Source: Clostridiales bacterium
GTDB lineage: Bacteria; Bacillota; Clostridia; Lachnospirales; Lachnospiraceae
Assembly (NCBI GenBank): GCA_029267975.1
Contig: JAJUHH010000098.1
Location: forward strand, 1-8,880
Direction of reading: 5' to 3'
Length of the DNA: 8,880 nt
Position numbers and translations under genes: made by a program
The notes under the pieces: generated by a model
Told to the model about the DNA's origin: nothing
Seen by the model: only the letters and a program-made list of their open reading frames with translations
Database searches by the model: none
Shown: one piece after another, positions 1 to 5,718 of the stretch
Numbering within the stretch: position 1 is the stretch's first letter
How the letters are laid out: every line of letters begins with the position of its first letter

Positions 1-92
1 TAAGCGAAAGCGGCTCCGCGCAGGAACCTTTGCAGAGATCTTAATATTAAGTTAAATCGGGTGTGAACAGTAACCAACTTCCTGTATTTACA
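1..92. other. Upstream region before the rex promoter
   Basis: No gene can be assigned with confidence. On the plus strand one frame reads SESGSAQEPLQRS and stops at 42-44, and another reads through to a stop at 53-55. Either could be the last codons of an upstream gene, but there is too little to identify it. Bases 40-51 (CTTAATATTAAG) form a perfect 12-bp palindrome. It has no T tract, so it is not a convincing terminator. Confidence 0.3.
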
Positions 93-110
93 TTGACTTA
101 TGTTTAACAA
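93..110. promoter_or_regulatory. Candidate Rex operator overlapping the promoter
   Basis: The sequence TTGACTTATGTTTAACAA has the 18-bp length and TTG...CAA ends of the clostridial Rex box TTGTTAAnnnnTTAACAA. The right half (TTAACAA, 104-110) is perfect, while the left half (TTGACTT) matches only in its first three bases. It covers the -35 box and the start of the spacer, so a bound repressor would block RNA polymerase. Rex genes are often autoregulated, which fits. The weak left half may reflect the constraint of also being the -35 box, or the match may be chance. Confidence 0.4.
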
Positions 111-121
111 TAAAATATAAT
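93..121 (+). promoter_or_regulatory. Sigma-A-type promoter of the rex operon
   Basis: The -35 box is TTGACT (93-98) and the -10 box is TATAAT (116-121), separated by 17 bases. This is one mismatch from the housekeeping consensus at ideal spacing. Transcription would start near 128, giving a leader of about 44 bases before the TTG start of rex. No comparable promoter was found in the gene junctions as far as the terminator at 5291, so it probably drives the whole rex-to-mazF unit. Confidence 0.8.
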
Positions 122-138
122 GAATTCAATGAAGGAAG

Positions 139-152
139 AAGGGACTTCCCTT
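139..152 (+). promoter_or_regulatory. Short dyad in the rex 5' leader
   Basis: AAGGGA (139-144) and TCCCTT (147-152) are perfect complements separated by CT, so an RNA hairpin would have about five pairs and a four-base loop. It lies near the expected 5' end of the transcript and six bases upstream of the ribosome binding site AAGGAGG (158-164). It could protect the 5' end of the mRNA or tune translation. An alternative pairing GGAAG/CTTCC is also possible. Function is inferred only from position. Confidence 0.35.
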
Positions 153-171
153 CCGATAAGGAGGTAACACT

Positions 172-813
172 TTGTATAAGAAGGAAATATCCAAAGCAGT
201 AATTAATCGTTTACCCAGATATTACAGGTATTTGGGAGACTTGCTTGAGAAGGATGTTGTTCGCATCTCTTCCAAGGAATTAAGCGAGAAGATGAAGGTG
301 ACCGCTTCCCAGATCAGACAGGATCTGAACAATTTTGGCGGCTTCGGCCAACAGGGCTATGGTTATAACGTTGAGTATCTCCACTCTGAAATCGGCAAGA
401 TTTTAGGCCTTGATACAAAATATAATATGATTATTATCGGTGCAGGTAATTTGGGACAGGCACTTGCCAATTATGTGGATTTTGAGAGAAGAGGCTTTTA
501 TGTAAAGGCACTGTTTGATGTCAGCCCCAAGCTGATCGGACAGGAGGTTCGTGGTAATATCATCAAGTCAGCTGATGAGTTGGAGGACTATATTAAAAAT
601 AATAAGGTTGATATTGTAGCGATTACCGTTCCGAAAGCAAAAGCGCCACAGCTTGCCGCTGATCTTGTAAAATGGGGTATCAAAGGAATCTGGAATTTTG
701 CACCCACAGACTTAAACCTTCCCAAGGATGTAACAGTTGAGAACGTTCACCTTGCGGAAAGCTTGATGAAGCTATCCTATCGTCTGTCAGGTAAGGATGA
801 CATGAGGGATTAG
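172..813 (+). CDS. rex: Redox-sensing transcriptional repressor Rex
   Basis: Rex is a cytoplasmic homodimeric repressor that reads the NADH/NAD+ ratio and releases its operators when NADH is high, inducing fermentation and NADH-reoxidising genes. The 213 residues match the usual family length. Residues 1-80 form the winged-helix domain, with the typical recognition region TASQIRQDLNNFGGFG at 44-59 and GYGY at 62-65. Residues 85-200 form the Rossmann domain, with the dinucleotide-binding GAGNLG at 90-95 and the strand-end acidic residue in FDVSP (D116). The start is TTG, chosen because AAGGAGG (158-164) sits seven bases before it and MYKKEISKAVINRLPRYYRYL is the normal Rex beginning. It is the first gene of the operon, 24 bases before the next gene, and its own promoter carries a possible Rex box, suggesting autoregulation. 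The TTG start may also limit expression. Family assignment is very secure. Confidence 0.97.
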   Translation: MYKKEISKAVINRLPRYYRYLGDLLEKDVVRISSKELSEKMKVTASQIRQDLNNFGGFGQQGYGYNVEYLHSEIGKILGLDTKYNMIIIGAGNLGQALANYVDFERRGFYVKALFDVSPKLIGQEVRGNIIKSADELEDYIKNNKVDIVAITVPKAKAPQLAADLVKWGIKGIWNFAPTDLNLPKDVTVENVHLAESLMKLSYRLSGKDDMRD

Positions 814-837
814 CGACTAGAAAGGGTAGTATTTTTA

Positions 838-1461
838 ATGCTAAAGAAATCAAAAAAGCCTGATTTATCCGGTGTTGTTAGAAATAAGAAGTTACCTATC
901 CTTACTCTGGATAATCGTTGGCATGAACTGTTTCCTGATGACAAAAAGAACACTACCATGCGGGAATTGGAACAGAAGGTGAACAATCTCCTGAAACGCC
1001 AGGGGAAGCTGGTCAATGATATTAAGGATATGAAGCAGCTTAAGAGTAATTTACTCAAAGATATCGTTGATAATATGGACCTCATAACGGATAGCTCCGG
1101 CAGGGCAAAAGAAAAGAAACTGGATAAGAATAAGAAGTACATTAACGAAATCAATGAGAAATTAGAAGCTTATTCAGATGAGCTTGCGGATTTACCTTAT
1201 CAGATAAAGCTGGTCAATGAGGAACTCATGGCGCAAAGCATGCAAGTACTGTATCAGCAGATGGAAAAGAATAGAGTGCAGATCAATGAGATTAGCGACT
1301 GGATCGCAAATATCCGGGAAGAGTTGAAGAGCAAGATTTTACTCAAGCAGGATATGGAGACACGCAATTCCTTAATTTATTCCTATATGCATGACATACT
1401 CGGTGCTGAGGTTATGGAATTGTTTGATAAGGAAATAAGCAAAGGGAATGATAATCAATGA
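838..1461 (+). CDS. Uncharacterised coiled-coil protein in the rex-acpS operon
   Basis: I do not recognise a named family. The 207-residue product is very hydrophilic and strongly charged, with no signal peptide or membrane segment, so it is probably cytoplasmic. Residues 1-35 form a distinct basic and then aromatic head (KKPDLSGVVRNKKLPILTLDNRWHELF). Residues 41-80 and about 95-175 look like long amphipathic helices rich in K, E, L, I and N with heptad-like hydrophobic spacing, interrupted by a flexible SSGRAKEKK stretch at 86-94. Residues 178-200 form a more hydrophobic C-terminal helix (SLIYSYMHDILGAEVMELF). The ribosome binding site is weak (AAAGGG at 821-826, 11 bases from ATG). The stop overlaps the acpS start (ATGA), indicating translational coupling. 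A structural or adaptor role is possible, but nothing in the sequence shows an enzymatic site. It is clearly a real gene by length, spacing and coupling. Confidence 0.85.
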   Translation: MLKKSKKPDLSGVVRNKKLPILTLDNRWHELFPDDKKNTTMRELEQKVNNLLKRQGKLVNDIKDMKQLKSNLLKDIVDNMDLITDSSGRAKEKKLDKNKKYINEINEKLEAYSDELADLPYQIKLVNEELMAQSMQVLYQQMEKNRVQINEISDWIANIREELKSKILLKQDMETRNSLIYSYMHDILGAEVMELFDKEISKGNDNQ

Positions 1462-1859
1462 TTACAGGGATTGGGGTTGACCTGATAGAAATTGACCGGG
1501 TAACAAAGGCCTGTGACAAGGGTAGCTTTTTGGAGCGTTATTATACCGAAGCGGAAAGAAAGCTCATCAGAGCAAATAGTAAAGTCGCTGCGGATAATTT
1601 TGCTGTCAAGGAAGCAGTAGCCAAGATGCTCGGTACCGGTTTTCGTAGCTTTTTTCCCATTGATATAGAGGTACTGCGAACCACTGAAGGAAAGCCCTAT
1701 GTTAAGCTGTATGGGAATGCTGCTAAGCTGGCCGCAGAACAGGGAGTAGCAGTCATTCATGTATCAATTACCAACACAAAGGACTATGCCAATGCTTTTG
1801 TGGTGGGGGAAAGCAATTTGACAAGGGAGAAGCCGGAGGAAAAGGAAGCGGTACAATGA
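1458..1859 (+). CDS. acpS: Holo-[acyl-carrier-protein] synthase AcpS
   Basis: AcpS transfers 4'-phosphopantetheine from coenzyme A to the serine of apo acyl carrier protein, activating it for fatty acid synthesis in the cytoplasm. The N-terminus GIGVDLIEIDR (4-14) carries the metal-binding D8. The second signature FAVKEAVAKMLGTG (48-61) carries the other metal ligand, E52. A C-terminal HVSITNTKDYANAFV strand (about 100-114) completes the trimeric fold. At 133 residues it is slightly longer than usual. The last 17 or so residues (ESNLTREKPEEKEAVQ) are charged and purine-rich at the DNA level, and they contain the GGAGG/AAGGA ribosome binding region of the next gene, so this tail may be shaped by that second role. 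It overlaps both neighbours by four bases (ATGA at 1458 and 1856). The acpS - hydrate repair - alr order is common in Firmicutes. Confidence 0.96.
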   Translation: MITGIGVDLIEIDRVTKACDKGSFLERYYTEAERKLIRANSKVAADNFAVKEAVAKMLGTGFRSFFPIDIEVLRTTEGKPYVKLYGNAAKLAAEQGVAVIHVSITNTKDYANAFVVGESNLTREKPEEKEAVQ

Positions 1860-3499
1860 AATATGCAGTTGATTCACAGCAAATGAAAAGGATTGATAAT
1901 TATACGATTGACGTTTTGGGTATCCCGGCTCTGGAACTAATGGAGCGGGCTGCCGAGGCGCTTGTGGCAAAGATGCTGGAAAAATTAACAAAGGAGGATC
2001 GCATTCTCGCAGTCTGCGGTCCGGGAAATAACGGCGGTGATGGGGTTGCAGCAGGTAGAATTCTGTATTTACAGGGCTATCAGGTTGCAATTCTTTTTAT
2101 TGGAGACGAGGAGAAATGTTCGCTTCAAATGAAGGCTCAGCTCATGAAAGCCCGCAGTTTAGGCATCCCCATTTTGGGGTTTTCCAGGGAAAACAGCAAC
2201 AAGCTTCATGAATATAATATTATCATCGACGCTATCTTTGGAGTAGGCCTAAGTAAGCCGGTTACAGGTCTTTATGAAGAGGTTATCACTTGGATCAATG
2301 GGAGCGGGGGCATGGTGTATTCCGTGGATATCCCATCCGGTATTTCCTCTGAGGATGGAAGCGTCAAAAATGCAGCGGTGAGAGCAAGGGAAACCATCAC
2401 CTTCGGTCATGCAAAAATCGGTCTTCTCCTGTATCCCGGAGCGGAATATGCCGGTAGTATCACAGTTGCAGATATTGGATTTCCTGAGGAAGCCACAAGG
2501 CAGGTAAATCCGGATACCTTTTATTATGAAGCTGCTGACCTAAAAAGACTTCCTCCTAGACGTAATTACAGTCATAAGGGTAGCTATGGTAAGGTGCTCA
2601 TTATCGCAGGAAGTAAGGGAATGGGCGGAGCTGCAGTGCTTAGTGCCAAAGCAGCATATCGCAGCGGTTGCGGTCTGGTGAAGGTACTTTCCGTCAAAGC
2701 AAACCGTCTAATCATACAGCAGGCAGTACCCGAAGCCCTCTTTGCTGCATATGATGAAGGCACAGAAGAAATGGAATGGGAGCAGAAGATCCTTACGGAT
2801 CTGGCATGGGCAAGTGCCATAGTCATCGGGCCCGGTATTGGTCTGAGCGATCTGTCTGAAAGACTGCTTGATTTGGTGATGGCGAATGCCAATGTTCCGC
2901 TTATACTTGATGCAGATGCGCTGACGTTGCTGGCAAGAAAACTGAATTCCAGAAAAACCATAGAAGCAGCAAAAACAGCAAAAGCGGAAGAAAACGCAGA
3001 GGCAGCAGAAATAGCAGAGGCATCTGAGGATGCAAGATCCCCTCTTTATGGAATGCGCAAAAGGCTGGAGGACTTAAAAGCGCTCCTGCCGGCCAGAGCG
3101 ATTCTAACACCTCATCTCATGGAGTTATCCAGACTTCTGGACCTGGAATTGGGTGATATATCCGGACATTTGATTGACACTGCTCACCAATGTACTTATA
3201 ATAATGAGTTGATCTTTGTCCTGAAGGATGCAAGAACGATTGTTGCCGGGGAGCATAAGTATTATATTAATGTATCCGGTAATCATGGCATGGCTACCGG
3301 AGGCAGCGGTGATACCTTAACAGGGATCTGTGCGGCTTTCCTGGCTCAGGGAATGAAGCCCTATGATGGGGCCTGTCTTGCTGTTTATGTACACGGACTT
3401 GCGGGAGATGCTGCAGCGAAAGAGCATGGTAGCTACTCCATGATGGCGGGTGATCTTATCGAGTCCATCGGCAAGGTACTCATTTTGCTGGATGAGTAA
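1856..3499 (+). CDS. nnrD: Bifunctional NAD(P)H-hydrate epimerase / ADP-dependent NAD(P)H-hydrate dehydratase
   Basis: This fused enzyme repairs damaged NADH and NADPH. The N-terminal YjeF domain (NnrE, about 1-220) interconverts R and S hydrates; the C-terminal carbohydrate-kinase-like domain (NnrD, about 230-547) dehydrates the S form using ADP. Epimerase motifs are CGPGNNGGDGVAAGR (54-68), DAIFGVGL (125-132) and SVDIPSG (156-162). Dehydratase motifs are KGSYGKVLIIAGSKGMGGAA (241-260), IGPGIG (324-329), DADAL (352-356), LTPHLMEL (417-424) and the anion-hole GGSGDTLTG (482-490) with catalytic-type D486. At 547 residues it is longer than the usual 490-520, because about 40 extra residues (about 363-402), partly Ala/Glu repeats, separate DADAL from TPH. 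All recognisable catalytic motifs are intact, so it should be active. It overlaps acpS by ATGA and is probably translationally coupled. Being co-transcribed with rex, it links NADH sensing with NADH repair. Confidence 0.95.
   Translation: MKYAVDSQQMKRIDNYTIDVLGIPALELMERAAEALVAKMLEKLTKEDRILAVCGPGNNGGDGVAAGRILYLQGYQVAILFIGDEEKCSLQMKAQLMKARSLGIPILGFSRENSNKLHEYNIIIDAIFGVGLSKPVTGLYEEVITWINGSGGMVYSVDIPSGISSEDGSVKNAAVRARETITFGHAKIGLLLYPGAEYAGSITVADIGFPEEATRQVNPDTFYYEAADLKRLPPRRNYSHKGSYGKVLIIAGSKGMGGAAVLSAKAAYRSGCGLVKVLSVKANRLIIQQAVPEALFAAYDEGTEEMEWEQKILTDLAWASAIVIGPGIGLSDLSERLLDLVMANANVPLILDADALTLLARKLNSRKTIEAAKTAKAEENAEAAEIAEASEDARSPLYGMRKRLEDLKALLPARAILTPHLMELSRLLDLELGDISGHLIDTAHQCTYNNELIFVLKDARTIVAGEHKYYINVSGNHGMATGGSGDTLTGICAAFLAQGMKPYDGACLAVYVHGLAGDAAAKEHGSYSMMAGDLIESIGKVLILLDE
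2960..3031 (+). repeat. In-frame degenerate 18-bp tandem repeat inside nnrD
   Basis: Four consecutive 18-base units encode the hexapeptides IEAAKT, AKAEEN, AEAAEI and AEASED (residues 369-392). Adjacent units share about 12-13 of 18 bases; the last two both begin GCAGAGGCA. The tract lies between the conserved DADAL and TPH motifs of the dehydratase domain, where homologues normally have a short connector, and would form a charged helix on the surface. A repeat-expansion origin is inferred from the regular 18-base period. Confidence 0.65.
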
Positions 3500-3512
3500 A
3501 TGGCACAGGATT

Positions 3513-3560
3513 GATTGAATCAGAAATAGTTTGAATCTGAAATAGATTGGATCAGAAATA
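3513..3560. repeat. Three 16-bp tandem repeats between nnrD and alr
   Basis: GATTGAATCAGAAATA (3513-3528), GTTTGAATCTGAAATA (3529-3544) and GATTGGATCAGAAATA (3545-3560) are directly adjacent. Units 1 and 2 share 14 of 16 bases; units 1 and 3 share 15 of 16. A fourth, strongly decayed unit may follow (3561-3576). The tract fills much of the 157-base gap before the alr start. It contains TTGGAT (3547-3552) upstream of TATAAA (3568-3573), but with only 15 bases between them, so any alr promoter here would be weak. No hairpin terminator is seen in the gap. Confidence 0.85.
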
Positions 3561-3656
3561 TATTAGATATAAAGACAGTGGATTATCATGAATTGGCTGC
3601 CTGTAACCCAAGGGATAACATTGCATGGTTATGTGCTTGACATAGGAGTGAAAATT

Positions 3657-4814
3657 ATGAACGAGAGAGAGAAGCTACAGGAGGAAACGAAATATTTCAG
3701 AGTGAGAGCAGAGGTTAATCTGCCTGCGATACAGCATAACTTAAGGGAGGTCAGAAGAAAAATAAATTCTGACACCAAGCTCTTAGTTGTTGTAAAAGCA
3801 GATGCATACGGGCATGGTGCTGCTGAGGTAGTGAAGGCCATTGAAGATGAGAAGCTGGCTGATTACTACGGTGTAGCAATTATCGAGGAGGCCATACGCT
3901 TAAGAGAAGCAGGGGTAGATAGCCCAATACTAATTCTGGGATACACCCATCCGGATCAGTATGGGCTTCTGGTATCCTATGATATTACCCAAACCGTCTT
4001 CCAATATGAGATGGCGGAGGCCTTATCCAGGGAAGCAGAGCGTCAGGGAAAGACAGCCAAGATCCATATCAAGGTTGATACCGGAATGACAAGGATCGGT
4101 TTTAAGGATACCCAGGAAAGTATCCAGGAGGTAAAGAGAATTATTGCGCTTGACCACATAGCAGTGGAGGGGATCTATTCTCACTTCGCCTGTGCAGATG
4201 AGACTGATAAGACCAGTGCCAAGGAGCAATTGCGAAGATACCTTAATTTTATCGATATGCTTCAGAAGGAGCAGATTGTCATTCCGATGAAACATATAGC
4301 CAATAGTGCAGGAATAATTGAGCTTCCGGAAGCTTATTTTAACATGGTCCGCTGTGGGATCGTCACCTATGGCATCTATCCCTCCGATGAGGTGAACAAA
4401 AGGGAAGTCAGCTTAATTCCTGCCATGGAGATAAAATCCCATATCATTTTTGTTAAGGAAGTTGAAGCCGGGGTTGGCGTCAGCTACGGCTCCACTTACA
4501 TAACCGGAAAGAAAACAAAAATCGCAACGGTTCCCGTAGGTTATGCAGACGGTTATTCCAGAAACCTTTCCAACTGCGGTAAGGTAATCATTCATGGCCA
4601 GTATGCACCTATCATCGGAAGGATCTGTATGGACCAGTTTATGGTGGATGTCACAGAGATCGATGATGTAAAGCAGGGGGATAAGGTTACACTGCTTGGC
4701 AAAGATGGAGATTTATTTATCTCTGCAGAGGAACTAGCTTTATGGTCACATTCCTTTGCCTATGAGTTGGTATGCACGGTTGGAGTAAGAATTCCCAGGG
4801 TATATCTAGCCTAA
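3657..4814 (+). CDS. alr: Alanine racemase
   Basis: This PLP-dependent cytoplasmic enzyme interconverts L- and D-alanine and supplies D-alanine for peptidoglycan. With the start at 3657 it has 385 residues, the usual length. The PLP lysine is K47 in VVVKADAYGHGA, and the second catalytic base is Y277 in GVSYGSTY. Other family blocks are HIKVDTGMTRIGF (137-149), HIANSAG (213-219), VRCGIVTYGIYP (231-242), ATVPVGYADGYSR (290-302) and IGRICMDQFMVDVT (320-333). The ATG at 3657 is preferred because AGGAG (3644-3648) lies eight bases before it. A longer in-frame start at 3588 adds 23 residues with no ribosome binding site and no family similarity. It lies downstream of nnrD across the 16-bp repeat tract and upstream of mazF, the typical Firmicutes neighbourhood. 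Function is secure; whether it also has its own promoter is unclear. Confidence 0.96.
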   Translation: MNEREKLQEETKYFRVRAEVNLPAIQHNLREVRRKINSDTKLLVVVKADAYGHGAAEVVKAIEDEKLADYYGVAIIEEAIRLREAGVDSPILILGYTHPDQYGLLVSYDITQTVFQYEMAEALSREAERQGKTAKIHIKVDTGMTRIGFKDTQESIQEVKRIIALDHIAVEGIYSHFACADETDKTSAKEQLRRYLNFIDMLQKEQIVIPMKHIANSAGIIELPEAYFNMVRCGIVTYGIYPSDEVNKREVSLIPAMEIKSHIIFVKEVEAGVGVSYGSTYITGKKTKIATVPVGYADGYSRNLSNCGKVIIHGQYAPIIGRICMDQFMVDVTEIDDVKQGDKVTLLGKDGDLFISAEELALWSHSFAYELVCTVGVRIPRVYLA

Positions 4815-4837
4815 ACGATAGATAAAAACCGACAGAG

Positions 4838-4927
4838 ATGACATGGACTTCTAAAAACATATACACTTTATGGAATACACACGAAGAAAGTGGCAATAAT
4901 AATGCTAGCGTAACAATTGGAGTGTGA
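4838..4927 (+). CDS. Possible 29-codon peptide in the alr-mazF gap
   Basis: An open frame from ATG 4838 to TGA 4925-4927 would encode 29 residues beginning MTWTSKNIYTLWNTHEE. No good Shine-Dalgarno precedes it. Its stop lies five bases before the preferred mazF start, and its last codons hold the GGAG (4919-4922) that serves mazF, so translation through it could couple to mazF. It does not resemble the ribbon-helix-helix antitoxin normally encoded here. It may be chance; I report it because it is the only candidate antitoxin-position frame. Confidence 0.2.
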   Translation: MTWTSKNIYTLWNTHEESGNNNASVTIGV

Positions 4928-4932
4928 ATAAA

Positions 4933-5289
4933 GTGGTTATTAAACGAGGAGACATATTTTATGCTGATCTGAGACCGGTTGTAGGATCGGAGCAAGGCGG
5001 TGTAAGACCGGTTTTGATTATCCAGAATGATACCGGTAATAAACATAGCCCAACTGTGATATGTGCGGCTATTACATCAAAAATGAATAAAGCCAAGCTC
5101 CCAACCCATGTGGAATTAGATGCCGAGAAATATGGAATAGTGAAGGATTCTGTTATCTTGTTGGAACAGGTCAGAACCATTGATAAATCCAGATTAAAGG
5201 AAAAGGTATGTCATTTGGACCGGGATGTATTAAAGAAAATTGATAAGGCACTCATTATCAGTTTTGCTTTAGATACATATTTCAAATAA
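4933..5289 (+). CDS. mazF: MazF/NdoA (PemK-like) type II toxin endoribonuclease
   Basis: MazF toxins are ribosome-independent, sequence-specific mRNA interferases, normally held inactive by a partner antitoxin. The product closely follows the Bacillus NdoA pattern: MVIKRGDIFYADLRPVVGSE (1-20), GGVRPVLIIQND with catalytic-type R25, AAITSK with T48, KLPTHVELD (55-63), DSVILLEQVRTIDKSRL (72-88). At 118 residues it is full length with its catalytic pair intact. GTG 4933 is chosen because GGAG (4919-4922) is ten bases upstream and the protein then starts like its relatives; GTG 4924 would leave one base of spacing. In Bacillus the order is alr - antitoxin - toxin. Here the 118-base gap after alr has no room for an antitoxin of 80 or so residues. 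The gene is therefore solitary, probably controlled by a remote antitoxin or by low expression. A strong terminator follows immediately. Confidence 0.93.
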   Translation: MVIKRGDIFYADLRPVVGSEQGGVRPVLIIQNDTGNKHSPTVICAAITSKMNKAKLPTHVELDAEKYGIVKDSVILLEQVRTIDKSRLKEKVCHLDRDVLKKIDKALIISFALDTYFK

Positions 5290-5290
5290 C

Positions 5291-5321
5291 AAAAAAGGAA
5301 CCTGACAAGGGTTCCTTTTTT
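5291..5321 (+). terminator. Rho-independent terminator after mazF
   Basis: AAAAAAGGAACC (5291-5302) pairs perfectly with GGTTCCTTTTTT (5310-5321) across a seven-base loop. The 3' arm ends in six T's and the 5' arm starts with six A's, so it could act on transcripts from either strand. It begins one base after the mazF stop codon and closes the rex-mazF unit. Confidence 0.93.
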
Positions 5322-5411
5322 GTTGTGCTTGTGTTACCAAGCGCTTTATAGCGTATAATAGGGTGGGAGTAGAAAGTGTTTTATCACTGTCTAAGGACAT
5401 TATAAAATGGA

Positions 5412-5425
5412 AATGTGTACACATT
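5412..5425. promoter_or_regulatory. 14-bp perfect palindrome, candidate operator
   Basis: AATGTGTACACATT is a perfect 14-bp palindrome with a TGTACA core. It overlaps by two bases the -35 hexamer of the candidate promoter at 5424-5452, a typical place for a dimeric regulator to act. The regulator cannot be named from the sequence. Confidence 0.45.
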
Positions 5426-5452
5426 GTGACTATATTATAAAAACTGTATAAA
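5424..5452 (+). promoter_or_regulatory. Candidate distal promoter of the leader region
   Basis: TTGTGA (5424-5429) and TATAAA (5447-5452) are separated by 17 bases. The surroundings are A/T-rich, which lowers the weight of the -10 match. Transcription would start near 5459 and would include the dyads and short frame at 5537-5682, and possibly continue into the kinase gene as a leader of about 300 bases. Confidence 0.4.
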
Positions 5453-5536
5453 AAAAGAAAAACACTCTATAAACAAGCGGTTGATTTATTTATAAAAAAA
5501 ACAGAAATTCTTAAGAATATGGCAGATAGGATTGAT

Positions 5537-5561
5537 TGATCATTGGGTGAGATTATGATCA
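5537..5561. repeat. Inverted repeat TGATCAT/ATGATCA
   Basis: TGATCAT (5537-5543) and ATGATCA (5555-5561) are perfect complements with an 11-base spacer. It could be an RNA hairpin in the leader or a DNA operator with half-sites 18 bases apart. It directly touches the next dyad array. Confidence 0.4.
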
Positions 5562-5631
5562 CTGGCAAGCCAGGAGGACAAGGCTTATGGATTGGCCTTG
5601 CGCTGTTCAGGGCTTAAGGTCACCTGCCAGT
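5561..5631 (+). promoter_or_regulatory. Nested stem-loop array around a Shine-Dalgarno
   Basis: The outer arms ACTGGCA (5561-5567) and TGCCAGT (5625-5631) are perfect complements. Inside them, CAAGGC (5579-5584) pairs with GCCTTG (5595-5600) around a ten-base loop that contains the ATG at 5587. CTGGC (5562-5566) can instead pair with GCCAG (5569-5573), which runs into the AGGAGG ribosome binding site (5572-5577). The left arm thus has two mutually exclusive partners, as expected of a switch-like RNA. No known riboswitch consensus is recognised. Confidence 0.45.
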
Positions 5632-5682
5632 CCCATGGTAAATATGCTGTATTCCGACACCGTATTTGCTATTCTTTTGTAG
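5587..5682 (+). CDS. Candidate 31-residue leader peptide
   Basis: An open frame runs from ATG 5587 to TAG 5680-5682, preceded by a consensus AGGAGG (5572-5577) nine bases upstream, as good as that of any confirmed gene here. The peptide begins MDWPCAVQGLRSPASP, contains one cysteine and ends in a fairly hydrophobic stretch (DTVFAILL). It is too short for a full membrane helix plus a signal and matches no family I know. It ends seven bases before the -35 box of the kinase promoter. Its start codon sits in a hairpin loop and its ribosome binding site between two stems, suggesting regulated translation. It could be a leader peptide, a small secreted or membrane-associated peptide, or a chance frame. 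Confidence 0.35.
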   Translation: MDWPCAVQGLRSPASPMVNMLYSDTVFAILL

Positions 5683-5689
5683 GAATTGC

Positions 5690-5718
5690 TTGATATGATG
5701 CTTTATTTTGTGTAGAAT
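5690..5718 (+). promoter_or_regulatory. Sigma-A-type promoter of the two-component operon
   Basis: TTGATA (5690-5695) and TAGAAT (5713-5718) are separated by 17 bases, each one mismatch from consensus. The start point would be near 5725, giving a leader of only about 38 bases before the kinase ATG. Transcripts from here would exclude the upstream dyad array. Confidence 0.65.

Noticed and set aside
810..1154. Antisense open frame over the coiled-coil gene
   Set aside because: Its Ser/Phe/Leu-rich product is what the reverse strand of a Lys/Glu-rich coding region gives; the sense gene is coupled to acpS.
3513..3560. CRISPR array
   Set aside because: The units are 16 bp and directly adjacent with no spacers, so they are simple tandem repeats.
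3588..3656. Upstream ATG extending alanine racemase by 23 residues
   Set aside because: It has no ribosome binding site and the extra residues lack family similarity, while ATG 3657 has AGGAG at eight bases and gives the usual length.
4924..4932. GTG 4924 as mazF start
   Set aside because: The GGAG motif would be only one base away; GTG 4933 has workable spacing and gives the family's N-terminus.
5336..5349. Catabolite-response (cre) site around AAGCGCTT
   Set aside because: Only the inner core fits the 14-base consensus; the outer TG and CA positions do not.
5329..5359. Promoter TTGTGT / TATAAT just after the terminator
   Set aside because: The -10 is perfect, but the spacer is 19 bases, the -35 matches poorly, and no gene follows directly.
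5561..5640. Known riboswitch, T-box or c-di-GMP aptamer
   Set aside because: No conserved core of these classes (for example the T-box GGGTGG-ACCGCG pairing) is visible, and no terminator or T tract follows.
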